This document shows positions 18,057 through 27,446 of a DNA stretch of 64,000 nucleotides, piece after piece. This DNA is from Sphingobacterium cellulitidis. GTDB taxonomy: Bacteria; Bacteroidota; Bacteroidia; Sphingobacteriales; Sphingobacteriaceae. The DNA lies in NCBI GenBank assembly GCA_002245855.1, contig NOUX01000010.1:62001-126000 (forward strand), given 5' to 3'. The position numbers and the translations under genes are program-made. How positions within the stretch are numbered: the first letter of the stretch is position 1; every line of letters starts with the position of its first letter. The notes under the pieces are model-generated. The model saw only the letters and a program-made list of their open reading frames with translations. It was not told the origin of the DNA and did not search any database.

Positions 18057-19619
18057 TTATTCAACGACTTCGATTTCTTTTTGCGCAGCATGTGTTCTAC
18101 CGAACATATCTACCGCTTCAACCTCCACAAGATGTTTACCTGCTTTAAGTTTTGGAAGTTTGAATTTCCATAAATGCGCCGATTGAACCGGATCACTTGG
18201 TCTTCTTCCAGCAACTAGACTATTCGCACCATCATAGGCCAATAGTTCTTTCATATAAGCCGGATCCTCGCCTTCAACCTTGTCCATAATAACCCAATCT
18301 CCTTGGTCAACTCTATATCGAACTTGGTCATTTGATGAACCTAAAAAGAAATTAGCATAAATCTGATATCGCCCTGCATATTTGGCCTTAACAACGGCCG
18401 GCCCAAATAAACCAATACTATATTTATCATCCTTGCCAACTACTTTATAATCGAATTTATATTGGTTACCATCAATTGATAGAATAGCATATCCTTTTGG
18501 CGTTCCATCACGCATCGTTGAAACTGGAACTCCTTGATCATTTGGTAAACCTGAATACCAATCGCCCGAAGTAGTCCCTACATTGTATTCATGATAAGGT
18601 TTGCTACCTTTCCAGCCATGCTCATTTGCAAAGAAGTTCTGTTGTTGGTAATGGGTATGAGCTGAAAGCCCTAAAGTATTAGGATAGTCCGACAAGATGT
18701 TGAAAATTTGTTGCCTATCCTCATTACGGAATGATTTACTGTTCTCAGGATTCAATGGAATGTGGTATGCCAAAACAATCAATTTATCTTTCGGCACAAA
18801 CTTCAAATCATTAGCAACAAAGTCGATCTGATCTTGTCTTAATCCACCTTGATAACCTTTACCCGTTTCAGGATGAGGATAAATAATATCATCCAAAATG
18901 ATAAAATGTGTATTTCCAACATTGAAGGAATAATTCGCCGGTCCGAAGACCTTCTCAAATCCTTCATCTGATAAATAGTCTTCCTTGACATCATAGTTCA
19001 TATCATGGTTACCCATAACATTAAACCATGGCAATCCCATCTGTCCAATGGTTTGTTTATAACTAGGGTGCAAGGATAAATCATCCCCAACCAAATCCCC
19101 TAAACTAATTCCGAAAAGCGGTCCTTTTTTTAATCTTGCCTCATTCACTACCCCATTCTTGAAAAACTCCATTTCCTCAGCGGTATAGGCTTGCGGATCC
19201 CCAAATACAAAAGCTGAAAAACTGCTAGGCTCTTCCTTTGCTTTCAATGCAAAATCAATAGACTTTGGAAGTGCACCAGTCGCTGTAACTCCAGGATATT
19301 TTAATTCAGGAGAACCATTTGGCTTGTGGATATAGTAGAATTTTGGATGATTATCGGCATCTAATGGCAGCTCATAGCCTGAGGGTTTAATAACAAAGAT
19401 GATGTTGTCGTTTTGAACAGGTATTTCATATTTACCATTTTTATCCGTTTGAACAACTTCCCTACCGTTACTTACGCTGACACCAGCAATCCCAGTCTCT
19501 TTTTTATCCAAGCGACCATTTGCATTTGCATCATTGTAAACAGTTCCCTTTGCCATTTCTTGTCCAAATACCGTCCCTGTCAACAGACAAGCTAATAAAG
19601 ACCAATATAATTTTTTCAT
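18057..19619 (-). CDS. exported calcineurin-like phosphoesterase with N- and C-terminal accessory domains
   Basis: 520 residues with a signal peptide ending near GTVFGQ. Residues about 25-130 form a Metallophos_N-type beta domain (YNDANANGRLDKKETGIAGV). The catalytic domain follows with FGDPQ, SLGDLVGDD, MGNHDMNYD, LAYHIPL and SAHTHYQQQ, giving the full dimetal ligand set. Residues from about 390 are a beta-rich Metallophos_C-type domain. The protein would hydrolyse phosphate esters outside the inner membrane. It follows the SusC/SusD pair on the same strand, about 410 bases behind SusD and beyond a terminator, so it may be part of the same uptake locus or separately expressed. Confidence 0.9.
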   Translation of the reverse strand: MKKLYWSLLACLLTGTVFGQEMAKGTVYNDANANGRLDKKETGIAGVSVSNGREVVQTDKNGKYEIPVQNDNIIFVIKPSGYELPLDADNHPKFYYIHKPNGSPELKYPGVTATGALPKSIDFALKAKEEPSSFSAFVFGDPQAYTAEEMEFFKNGVVNEARLKKGPLFGISLGDLVGDDLSLHPSYKQTIGQMGLPWFNVMGNHDMNYDVKEDYLSDEGFEKVFGPANYSFNVGNTHFIILDDIIYPHPETGKGYQGGLRQDQIDFVANDLKFVPKDKLIVLAYHIPLNPENSKSFRNEDRQQIFNILSDYPNTLGLSAHTHYQQQNFFANEHGWKGSKPYHEYNVGTTSGDWYSGLPNDQGVPVSTMRDGTPKGYAILSIDGNQYKFDYKVVGKDDKYSIGLFGPAVVKAKYAGRYQIYANFFLGSSNDQVRYRVDQGDWVIMDKVEGEDPAYMKELLAYDGANSLVAGRRPSDPVQSAHLWKFKLPKLKAGKHLVEVEAVDMFGRTHAAQKEIEVVE

Positions 19620-19973
19620 GTGTTTATGGTTGTTTGCCTCAAACTTAGGTTATGAGGATTAATAAAAGGTTAATCTACTGTTAAGTTAATCATTCAACAG
19701 GATATGTCACTAATAAATTCTAAATCCTTACCAATACCTTGAGATGCAGATTTGCTCAAAATTAACTCCTCCTAAACTCAAGGTATTTCCGCACCTCCGT
19801 CGGACATTCTCCGGACCTTCTTCGGATCTTGACCGAAAAAATTCGAACAAGGTCCGACTGAAATCCGGCGAAAATGAGAAGAGAATCCCCAGTAACCCAA
19901 AGTTTGAACTGAAGTATCTTTGAGTGAAAATAGAATAAGCTATAATATTTCAACCCAAATTGATTAAATAAAA
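19620..19973. other. spacer with a possible AraC-type remnant
   Basis: Upstream region of the phosphoesterase gene. On the minus strand at about 19762-19872 a reading frame gives AGFQSD followed by a basic stretch and GECPTEVRKYL, similar to the last helix-turn-helix of AraC regulators. The rest of such a gene is absent, and the upstream part of the frame looks non-coding, so I do not call a gene. Confidence 0.3.
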
Positions 19974-19995
19974 AAAGGTACATAAATGTACCTTT
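19974..19995 (-). terminator. terminator after SusD
   Basis: Perfect 10-bp stem AAAGGTACAT / ATGTACCTTT with a 2-nt loop and a following T run on the minus strand, 37 bases after the SusD stop. Confidence 0.75.
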
Positions 19996-20031
19996 CCCTA
20001 ATAAATAACAAAATAAACCTAATTAAAATTA

Positions 20032-22017
20032 TTACTGTATTGCTCCTTGATCAGCAACTATTGGCCATCCTGGATTTTGATATAACTTAGAATTTTGTGC
20101 AGTTCCATCTGGGGATGTAATTGAAAAATGGTTGAATGCAATAGGGCTCAAATAATGTGCTTCTGTCCATCTATATCCATTCAACACCAAATTATTGGAG
20201 TTCAAATTAATTCTATATGGACGAATATATGGGCTCTCGGATCTCAAGGATACATTTGCTGTTTTGCCTGGAGTATTAGGCTCTATCAACAAGGTCTTGC
20301 CTTCACGGACAAACCATTTCTCCATTGGTCCCCAAACCTTGATTCCTTCTAAAATCAGTGGATTAGATTTTAATTGATCAAGAGAACGCCAGCGTTTTAG
20401 ATCTGCGAAACGAAATCCTTCTGCTATGAGTTCCAATCTTCTTTCTCTACGAATATTATAAAGCACTTTATCCGTCAATATTGTCCCTGCTGAATAGGCT
20501 CCTAAATCTCGTTTGGCTTCTTCATTCATATTGGTATTGCTAATCGTAATTTCGAAGTCCGGATTGATTCCAGCTCGGGAACGAATTTGTCTCCAATAAT
20601 TTGCGGCTTTAGCATTGATGGTTTTATTCTTTAAATAACTTGCTTCAATATAGTTCAAGTAAGCTTCCACTCCTCGGAAAATTATCGACCCAGTGGTACC
20701 GGCAGAGCCTTCCGCTTGAGCTGATAAATAACTCATCCCTTTTTTCAAGGCATAGCCAGTAACGTATCTTGTTTCAGCTAATCCTGTAATATCAGGATAT
20801 CCTTCTAATACTGGAGTTCCATTGGTATTATTCTTATCAGTGAATCTCAATTCCCCGGGAGCTTTCATAAATAACTGTAACCTTGTATCTCGGTTGGTTT
20901 TTACAGTGGAAATAGAATCATCCCCTTTGTAACCTGATCCTGATGCATAAATTGGTAAGCCATTTGCCATGGTAAAGTTTTCAACCAATCCTCGTGAATA
21001 GCCAGAATTTCCTCCACTTCCATTCATGTAGTTACTCACATTGTGGGAAACATTCAAAGCCGTGGAATAGCTTCTCCATAATAAAACTTCATTGTACTTA
21101 TTCAAATCAATATCACTGAACATATTGTAATATGGATTTGCTGAGGAGTTATAACTATTCTCAAATTTGTTTTCCACTAAAGGAACAACATCTGCTACTT
21201 GTTCTGCTGCTTCCATTGCCTGGGTTAAGAAAAAGTCGATTTCATTGTCAATTTGCAGTGAAAAGTTAGGGTGGGACTTTTTACCTGGCCAGTTTGCTGT
21301 TCCAGGTACCAGAGCAGTATTCTTATGGTAATTTAACCATGTTGCTTCAAATAAAGCCACCCTTGATTTGAATAAAAGCGCCACATTTTTGGAAACACGA
21401 TTCTGTTGATTCGGTGAAGGTGTTTTTAACAATGTAATTGCAGAGTCTAAGTCTGATAAGATAAATCTAGCCACCAAATTTCTAGGCTGCCTGATTGAAG
21501 CGTCAACCAACTGGCCCAAATCATCTTTCATTGTGGTCTTTACAATTGGATAGTCCCCAAGGGCTTGTGTTCTACTAAAATATTCGTATGCCCTCAGAAA
21601 ATAAGCTTCACCAATATAATGTTCGATGTTAGCAGAGTTCCCTGAGATTTTGTTTTCCTTCCATTTTGGAATCACTTGCTCGAAGAAATAGTTGATGTTT
21701 CTAATGGCAGAAAATGCATATTCACCTCCTGAGGTAGGTACCTTCCACTCTCCAGGAACCCACCTATTGGCAAACGAACTGTTCAATTGGTTATCCGTAT
21801 GGTTATCATTTGCAAAAGTTCCCAATCCCCAACCCGAATGTGAAGGAAATGAATATTGACTTAAAGTATAGGTGGCTAAATCCGCTTCAGTATTAAGATA
21901 ATCGCCAGGAGTAATATTGGATAATGGAGCTCTATCAAGATATTTATTACAACTCGCAACAAAAAATACGGATGCTAAAGCTGCTAAATTAATTATATGT
22001 TTAAATGATTTTTTCAT
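20032..22017 (-). CDS. SusD/RagB-family nutrient-binding lipoprotein
   Basis: 661 residues with a lipobox (FFVASC, Cys about residue 23). SusD hallmarks include an N-terminal CNKYLDRAPLSNITP, a TPR-like helical repeat region with AYFLRAYEYFSRTQALGDYP, and the C-terminal RRERRLELIAEGFRFADLKRW. It forms the lid over the SusC barrel at 22030-25542, whose gene ends 12 bases upstream. The ligand is unknown. Control is probably through the sigma/FecR pair at 25644-27248. Confidence 0.93.
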   Translation of the reverse strand: MKKSFKHIINLAALASVFFVASCNKYLDRAPLSNITPGDYLNTEADLATYTLSQYSFPSHSGWGLGTFANDNHTDNQLNSSFANRWVPGEWKVPTSGGEYAFSAIRNINYFFEQVIPKWKENKISGNSANIEHYIGEAYFLRAYEYFSRTQALGDYPIVKTTMKDDLGQLVDASIRQPRNLVARFILSDLDSAITLLKTPSPNQQNRVSKNVALLFKSRVALFEATWLNYHKNTALVPGTANWPGKKSHPNFSLQIDNEIDFFLTQAMEAAEQVADVVPLVENKFENSYNSSANPYYNMFSDIDLNKYNEVLLWRSYSTALNVSHNVSNYMNGSGGNSGYSRGLVENFTMANGLPIYASGSGYKGDDSISTVKTNRDTRLQLFMKAPGELRFTDKNNTNGTPVLEGYPDITGLAETRYVTGYALKKGMSYLSAQAEGSAGTTGSIIFRGVEAYLNYIEASYLKNKTINAKAANYWRQIRSRAGINPDFEITISNTNMNEEAKRDLGAYSAGTILTDKVLYNIRRERRLELIAEGFRFADLKRWRSLDQLKSNPLILEGIKVWGPMEKWFVREGKTLLIEPNTPGKTANVSLRSESPYIRPYRINLNSNNLVLNGYRWTEAHYLSPIAFNHFSITSPDGTAQNSKLYQNPGWPIVADQGAIQ

Positions 22018-22029
22018 AATGCGTCTGAG

Positions 22030-25000
22030 TTAGAAATTTACGTTTAAGCCAAAAGAATAAACTGTAGAGAATGGATAAGTTTTACCATCATTCCAACCTC
22101 CCAATCCTACGGTTTCAGGATCAAATACTTTTGCCATCTTAGTAAATGTCAAGAGGTTCTCACCAGATAAATACAAGCGTATTTTAGAAATTCCAATTTG
22201 GTTTAATTTTGCAGAATTAAAATTATATCCAATCTGAGCATTCTTTAAGCGCAAATATGCCGCATTTTGCAAATAACGTGTCTGTGTATATTGGTTCTTA
22301 TTGGTATTAAAATAAGGTCTTGGCAGATAAGAGTCCAGGTTTTGACCTAAAACTCCATTTTGAACCATTACAGAATTTTCATCACGGAAGAAATCGAGGT
22401 TTTCTTCAAATCCAGCAGATTGCCACATTCCGCCATTCGCTCCCCAAAAATATGGACCGTTTGGCATATAATCACGTTTTCCAACACCTTGGAAGAATAC
22501 CCGGAAATCAAAACCCTTATACGATCCATTCAAATCTAAACTATATCGAAAACGAGGTTGTGTGTTTCCGATAATAGTTAAATCACCATGTTCATTAATT
22601 GTATTTGCTCCAGCAGAAATCAATCCATCAGCATTCAAGTCTTGGTACATAATATCTCCAGATTGCCATTGACTCGCAAAATTTTGTTTGGTATGGCTCA
22701 AATGAGCGTCCATCTCTTGTTGCGTTTTTGCAATTCCAAGCGTGGTATATCCCCAAAGTTCCCCAACTCTTCTACCATTATACCATGTATCCAAGGTACC
22801 TGTTAAGTTAGGGTATTCCGTTACGGTTTGTTTATCATCAGAGAGCACCCCTCTAACCGCATAATTAAAGTTGCCAATATTATCTTTCCAGTTTAATTCA
22901 AGCTCAAAACCTTTGGAGTTCATTTCCGCATTATTTAGACGAGGAACTCCTGTACCTAGAATAACTGGTAATTCTGGAGCAGGTCCAATCATATTGTAGG
23001 TATTGCGTTGATACAATTCGAACACCATTCCCAATCGATTATCCAAGGCTTGCAAATCAAAACCAACGTTCCAGCTTGAGATTCTTTCCCAAGTCAATGT
23101 CGATGCAATTAAGCCTGGTGATGATGAATAGTTCTGCTTTTGACCATTAAGCAACCAAGTATTCCCATTAACAGTAAATGGTAAAGTCGGGTAAAAAGGA
23201 TACCAGTTATCAGTATATTGGTTTCCTAGTTCACCATATGATGCTCTAAGTTTAAATACGGAAACGGCCTCTCCCCATTTCCAAAAATCTTCATTAGCCA
23301 CATTCCATCCTGCAGAGAATGATGGGAATAGATTCCACCTTAAATCTCTGGGGAACCTAGATGAACCATCATATCGACCGTTTGCTTCAAATAAGTATTT
23401 CTCTTTGTAATTATAGTTGAAGCGACCAAAGAAACCAGCAGTAGCCCAATGTTGATATTGGCCAGAAGTTAATGGATTCAAAGTAGCTGTATTCAGTGTA
23501 GGAACATTGTCTGAAATCAAATCACTCATGCTACCATTTAGCGTGCTGTATTTATTCAGCTCAGAGTTAAAACCCAATAGGAATTTAAAATTGTGATCAT
23601 CAGCAACTTTTAAAGAATAATCAGTAAAAAGGTTTGTACTGAAATACTCGTCTTTTCTATTAAATTCTGAAACACTAGTATATCCAGCCGAATTATACCC
23701 CACCGCTAAAGGATAAGGGTTATTATCCTTATCATAACCAAATGACCTCAAAATTTCATTATGACCATTGTGATTGGTAATTCTGTAATTCACATTACCT
23801 GTAATGTTCCAGTTCTCTAAAGGTCGAATTGCCAATTGCAATTGCTGATATAAGAAATCTTTAACCAATTTTGACCTTCCGCCTTCTGTCATCTGCGCTA
23901 ATTCACTTGGATCCGAAAAATGACCATTATCATCTCTAACCGGAATCGTTGGCCATCTCCTTGCAATATTATGGTAATACAAATCATTCATATGTGAAGC
24001 TTTACCATAATCTTCACGCACAAAACGAGTATTAGACATTAAGTCAATTTTATCATGAAGCTTGACACTGACTTTATTTGAGAAGGAGTATCTTTTGAAT
24101 CGATCATCCGCATATTTGTTCAATCCATTTTGGTCCATGAAATTCAATGAACTATAAAACTGAACTTTTTCAGTTCCGCCGTTAGCACTCAAGGTATGTT
24201 CATGAGATGGAGAAAAGTCTTTATATATTTCATCAAACCAATTGGTATTTCCATTGGAACCGCCGTAGTATTCCCATTTACCATTTCCCGCAGGTGTACT
24301 TACCGTTGTAATTTCCCCTTTTTGATATGCAGTAATACGGTCTAGGACTTCTTGAGAAAACACGGCTTGTTCACCATCATTCGATTTGATCTCATTGAAA
24401 TAGTAGGCAAAAGTCCGAGAGTCTAACATAGTAGGTAATCCACGGGGTTTACTTAGCCTAACATTATTATTATAGTTTACGAGGGTTTTGCCTGCTTTTC
24501 CAGATTTAGTAGTGATTAAAATGACACCGAATGGAGCCCGCGACCCATAAATTGAGGATGCTGCAGCATCTTTTAGAACGGTAATATTTTCAATATCATT
24601 AGGATTCAAAGCATTCATATCACCTTCCATACCGTCAATCAATACCAAAACGGAAGAACTCGATCCAACACCAATTGTCCCAGCACCACGAATATTGACA
24701 TTCATGGTCTGATTTAGTTCACCTCCTAATCCTCCTGTCTGCACATTCAACCCCGGGACAAGTCCTTGTAAGGCCTGCCCTGTATTTTGTACTGGTCTTG
24801 CTTCTAACTCTTTTGCACTAACCGTTGAAACCGCGCCAGTTAGATTTACTTTCTTTTGTTGACCATAACCTACTACGACAACTTCGTCCATTTGGTTTTC
24901 TTGTTCAACTAATGTTACGGAGATATTCTGACCGGATGCCGATACTGTTTGAGGGCTAAAACCAATTGAGGTTATTTCTAAAACCGCATCAGCACCTGAT

Positions 25001-25542
25001 ACCGTTAAAGAAAAATCCCCTTGTTCATTTGTTAAAGTACGATTATTAGTTCCTTTCTCTGTCACTGTTGCAGAAGCGATAGGTTGCCCTTCTTTGTTGA
25101 CAACGCGTCCTTTAACAGCAAGCTGCTGTACTGTTTTATTGCTGCCGGGCAATATTTCAATATTGGAGGTTTTAGATATCGGCTTGAGTAAGATAACCTT
25201 GTCCTTCACCTCATAAGTAACATCTTGCCCTGCAAGAGCTTTATTTAAAGCTGTCTGTAGGGTGATTTTAGAATCAACGATGGTTACTTTGGTGGATTTT
25301 GACAGTAGGGATTCATTGTAAACAATTTGAAAGCCACTTTTCTTTCGAATTTCATTTAGGGCTTGTTTAGTACTGGCATTTTTAAGGTTTAAGGAGATGG
25401 TTTGGCTAAAACCCAAAGCAAATCCATTCAGAGCTAAACATGAAATTACTATAGCTAATTTAGATGCTTTTGAGACCTTCAAAAAAGGCAGGCTTCCAAA
25501 TTTTCTACAGCTCTGAAAGTGAGTTAAGAATTTTTTATTCAT
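22030..25542 (-). CDS. SusC/RagA TonB-linked outer-membrane receptor with STN signalling domain
   Basis: 1170 residues. After the signal region there is an STN domain (about 48-105; ALNEIRKKSGFQIVYNESL and LQTALNKALAGQDVTYEV), then a carboxypeptidase-regulatory-like domain (about 140-215), the TonB box MDEVVVVGYG, a plug domain with VLKDAAASSIYGSRAPFGVI, and a large beta barrel ending in GLNVNF. The STN domain is expected to contact the anti-sigma factor FecR encoded next to it, so ligand capture can switch on the sigma factor. It is the energised pore partner of the SusD at 20032. Confidence 0.94.
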   Translation of the reverse strand: MNKKFLTHFQSCRKFGSLPFLKVSKASKLAIVISCLALNGFALGFSQTISLNLKNASTKQALNEIRKKSGFQIVYNESLLSKSTKVTIVDSKITLQTALNKALAGQDVTYEVKDKVILLKPISKTSNIEILPGSNKTVQQLAVKGRVVNKEGQPIASATVTEKGTNNRTLTNEQGDFSLTVSGADAVLEITSIGFSPQTVSASGQNISVTLVEQENQMDEVVVVGYGQQKKVNLTGAVSTVSAKELEARPVQNTGQALQGLVPGLNVQTGGLGGELNQTMNVNIRGAGTIGVGSSSSVLVLIDGMEGDMNALNPNDIENITVLKDAAASSIYGSRAPFGVILITTKSGKAGKTLVNYNNNVRLSKPRGLPTMLDSRTFAYYFNEIKSNDGEQAVFSQEVLDRITAYQKGEITTVSTPAGNGKWEYYGGSNGNTNWFDEIYKDFSPSHEHTLSANGGTEKVQFYSSLNFMDQNGLNKYADDRFKRYSFSNKVSVKLHDKIDLMSNTRFVREDYGKASHMNDLYYHNIARRWPTIPVRDDNGHFSDPSELAQMTEGGRSKLVKDFLYQQLQLAIRPLENWNITGNVNYRITNHNGHNEILRSFGYDKDNNPYPLAVGYNSAGYTSVSEFNRKDEYFSTNLFTDYSLKVADDHNFKFLLGFNSELNKYSTLNGSMSDLISDNVPTLNTATLNPLTSGQYQHWATAGFFGRFNYNYKEKYLFEANGRYDGSSRFPRDLRWNLFPSFSAGWNVANEDFWKWGEAVSVFKLRASYGELGNQYTDNWYPFYPTLPFTVNGNTWLLNGQKQNYSSSPGLIASTLTWERISSWNVGFDLQALDNRLGMVFELYQRNTYNMIGPAPELPVILGTGVPRLNNAEMNSKGFELELNWKDNIGNFNYAVRGVLSDDKQTVTEYPNLTGTLDTWYNGRRVGELWGYTTLGIAKTQQEMDAHLSHTKQNFASQWQSGDIMYQDLNADGLISAGANTINEHGDLTIIGNTQPRFRYSLDLNGSYKGFDFRVFFQGVGKRDYMPNGPYFWGANGGMWQSAGFEENLDFFRDENSVMVQNGVLGQNLDSYLPRPYFNTNKNQYTQTRYLQNAAYLRLKNAQIGYNFNSAKLNQIGISKIRLYLSGENLLTFTKMAKVFDPETVGLGGWNDGKTYPFSTVYSFGLNVNF

Positions 25543-25643
25543 ACAGATTTAGGTGTTTAAGGACTATAAAAATGGTCTTTATAATGTTCTTCACCTATAT
25601 AGAGTATGAATTTGAGTTATACCCTAAAAAAAAAAAATTTAAA

Positions 25644-26663
25644 TTATTTTTTAGAAAATTGGATAGTTTTATTTTGAAGCTTTAGGTTAAGAAAGCTAGC
25701 TTCATTTAATAATGATATTAATTCTTCTAAATTATTTTCTCTGGCTAGATAGATGGTAAAATTATCATTGGGGACTTCAGATACATTGTAATCAAAATCA
25801 TAGTACTTTTTAAGGTCTTCAAGGATATAATTTAAGCTTCGGTTATCATAATACAGAAAGCCTTCTTTCCAGGCAACTAACTCTTCAATTTCGCCTTCAT
25901 TTAATTTATTGCGTGAAATTTGGTTTGCAGCTACTCTAATTAAATCCCCCGGAGACAATATATTTGACTTTGAAGATTTAACAGCTCTTACATCGAGACT
26001 ACCTTCAAAAAGAAGAGTTTCTTCGAAGCCACTTGAGGTTCTAACATTAAATTGAGTTCCTAGAACTTTAATGGTTTGTTGATCTGTTTTAACTTCAAAA
26101 GGCATTCTTTTGTCATCAACAATCATTTTCTTTACTTCGAAATAAGCTTCTCCAGATAAAGTTAATTTACGGTCTCGCATATAGGATGCGGCATAATGTA
26201 AGTTTGAATTGGCATTTAAATTTACAATAGAGCCATCAGGTAATTCGACTCTATAGAACCCCCCAAGACCCGTTTTAATATTTAAGATGTCTTTATCATC
26301 CAAGTCCATTTTGGCAATATTCATCACCATCCGATTTTGGCTTTGATCTAAATAAATAGCCTCATTCTTATCTTTTCCTATATGGAGAGAATCGGACTTA
26401 ATGCTGTTATTATCAGATTCAGTAAGAGTGCCTGCAAGAAAATCTGCAGTAATTTCACGACCATTCTCCTCCCTAAAATAAGAGTTTAATAGATCTCTTT
26501 TGACAAATAAGGCCGTCACAGAAATTATAGCGATGACAACTAAGGACAACTTTGTTAGATTCTTCTTAGTTTCTCTATTCCTATCCTTACGTATGGATTG
26601 GAAAATTCGCTCATGGATTTCTACGCCTAAATTTTCCTTTTTATTTTCATTCATATCCTCCAT
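25644..26663 (-). CDS. FecR-family anti-sigma factor
   Basis: 339 residues with one membrane helix at about 38-56. The cytoplasmic part before it is only about 37 residues, shorter than the usual 80 or so. The periplasmic FecR domain contains VELPDGSIVNLNANSNLHYA and LSGEAYFEV, and the C-terminal DUF4974 (STN-like) domain begins around WKEGFLYYDNRSLNYILEDL. It should hold the sigma factor encoded 3 bases upstream until signalled by the STN-bearing SusC encoded downstream. A second Met at residue 4 could be the start. Confidence 0.9.
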   Translation of the reverse strand: MEDMNENKKENLGVEIHERIFQSIRKDRNRETKKNLTKLSLVVIAIISVTALFVKRDLLNSYFREENGREITADFLAGTLTESDNNSIKSDSLHIGKDKNEAIYLDQSQNRMVMNIAKMDLDDKDILNIKTGLGGFYRVELPDGSIVNLNANSNLHYAASYMRDRKLTLSGEAYFEVKKMIVDDKRMPFEVKTDQQTIKVLGTQFNVRTSSGFEETLLFEGSLDVRAVKSSKSNILSPGDLIRVAANQISRNKLNEGEIEELVAWKEGFLYYDNRSLNYILEDLKKYYDFDYNVSEVPNDNFTIYLARENNLEELISLLNEASFLNLKLQNKTIQFSKK

Positions 26664-26666
26664 TTT

Positions 26667-27248
26667 CTAGAAGAATAATATTGAGGTAAATAAGAGCAAT
26701 ATTGATTTTCTCAATAAACTTAGCACTTTTGACATATGATATTCAACCGATTTCACGCTCAAGTTCATCTTGGCAGCAATTTCCTTATAGGTCATATCTT
26801 CAAATCGGTTTAATTCAAATATTAATCTACTTCTACTGGTTAGTTTATTCTTTAATATATAATCCAGCTGTTTTTCAATATCATTCACAGCCAACTGATC
26901 ATATTCAGAAGTTACAAAATCTAAATTCTCCAAGTTGGTCGTTTTTAGCTTTTGTTGTTGTTTCAGAACAAAAATACATTTGTTTTTAATACATACACTA
27001 AGATACGCCCTTAAGGAATATTTAATTTCTAGTTTATGCCGGATTCTCCAGAAATCTAAAAACACATCGTGTAATACATCTTTTGCTAGTTCCTCTTCTT
27101 TCAAAAATCCCAAACAGATATCGAAAAAACTTTCCCAATGCGCAAAGTAAATCGCTGAAAAAGCTTCGGTATCGTTGTTTTTCAATCGACTGATAAGGTC
27201 AAAATCTTCCCTAGAAATTTGATGTAAATTAGGTTCAATAACATCCAT
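26667..27248 (-). CDS. ECF sigma-70 factor
   Basis: 193 residues, Bacteroidota ECF type. Region 2 shows ELAKDVLHDVFLDFWRIRH; region 4 shows FEDMTYKEIAAKMNLSVKSVEYHMSKVLSLLR. The protein ends in a hydrophobic tail (ILLLFTSILFF). Together with the FecR gene it forms a sigma/anti-sigma pair that probably drives the SusC/SusD genes downstream in the same direction. Confidence 0.92.
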   Translation of the reverse strand: MDVIEPNLHQISREDFDLISRLKNNDTEAFSAIYFAHWESFFDICLGFLKEEELAKDVLHDVFLDFWRIRHKLEIKYSLRAYLSVCIKNKCIFVLKQQQKLKTTNLENLDFVTSEYDQLAVNDIEKQLDYILKNKLTSRSRLIFELNRFEDMTYKEIAAKMNLSVKSVEYHMSKVLSLLRKSILLLFTSILFF

Positions 27249-27376
27249 GTAGTTTAATAGGTTAAGGTGATTTAGGGTTTACTTTCTGTAAAAATAACCG
27301 ATTATTCGAGAATTGCAACAATATGATTACTTTTTTAAAAGGTTTTATCCCAAACCCACCATCTCCTATTAAAAAG

Positions 27377-27425
27377 GCATTCCCAATTAATGCTCTTTTA
27401 CAAAGAAACAATTAATTGGGAATGC
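27377..27425 (-). terminator. long-stem terminator after broken phosphoesterase gene
   Basis: Perfect 15-bp inverted repeat GCATTCCCAATTAAT / ATTAATTGGGAATGC around a 19-nt loop. On the minus strand it begins 22 bases after the stop of the gene at 27447 and is followed by CCTTTTT. Confidence 0.75.
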
Positions 27426-27446
27426 TTTATTGAGCAGGGAATTCCT

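Noticed and set aside
19762..19983. 73-residue minus-strand protein
   Set aside because: Its N-terminus is encoded by the SusD terminator hairpin region and looks non-coding; only the last third resembles AraC, so it was noted as a possible remnant.
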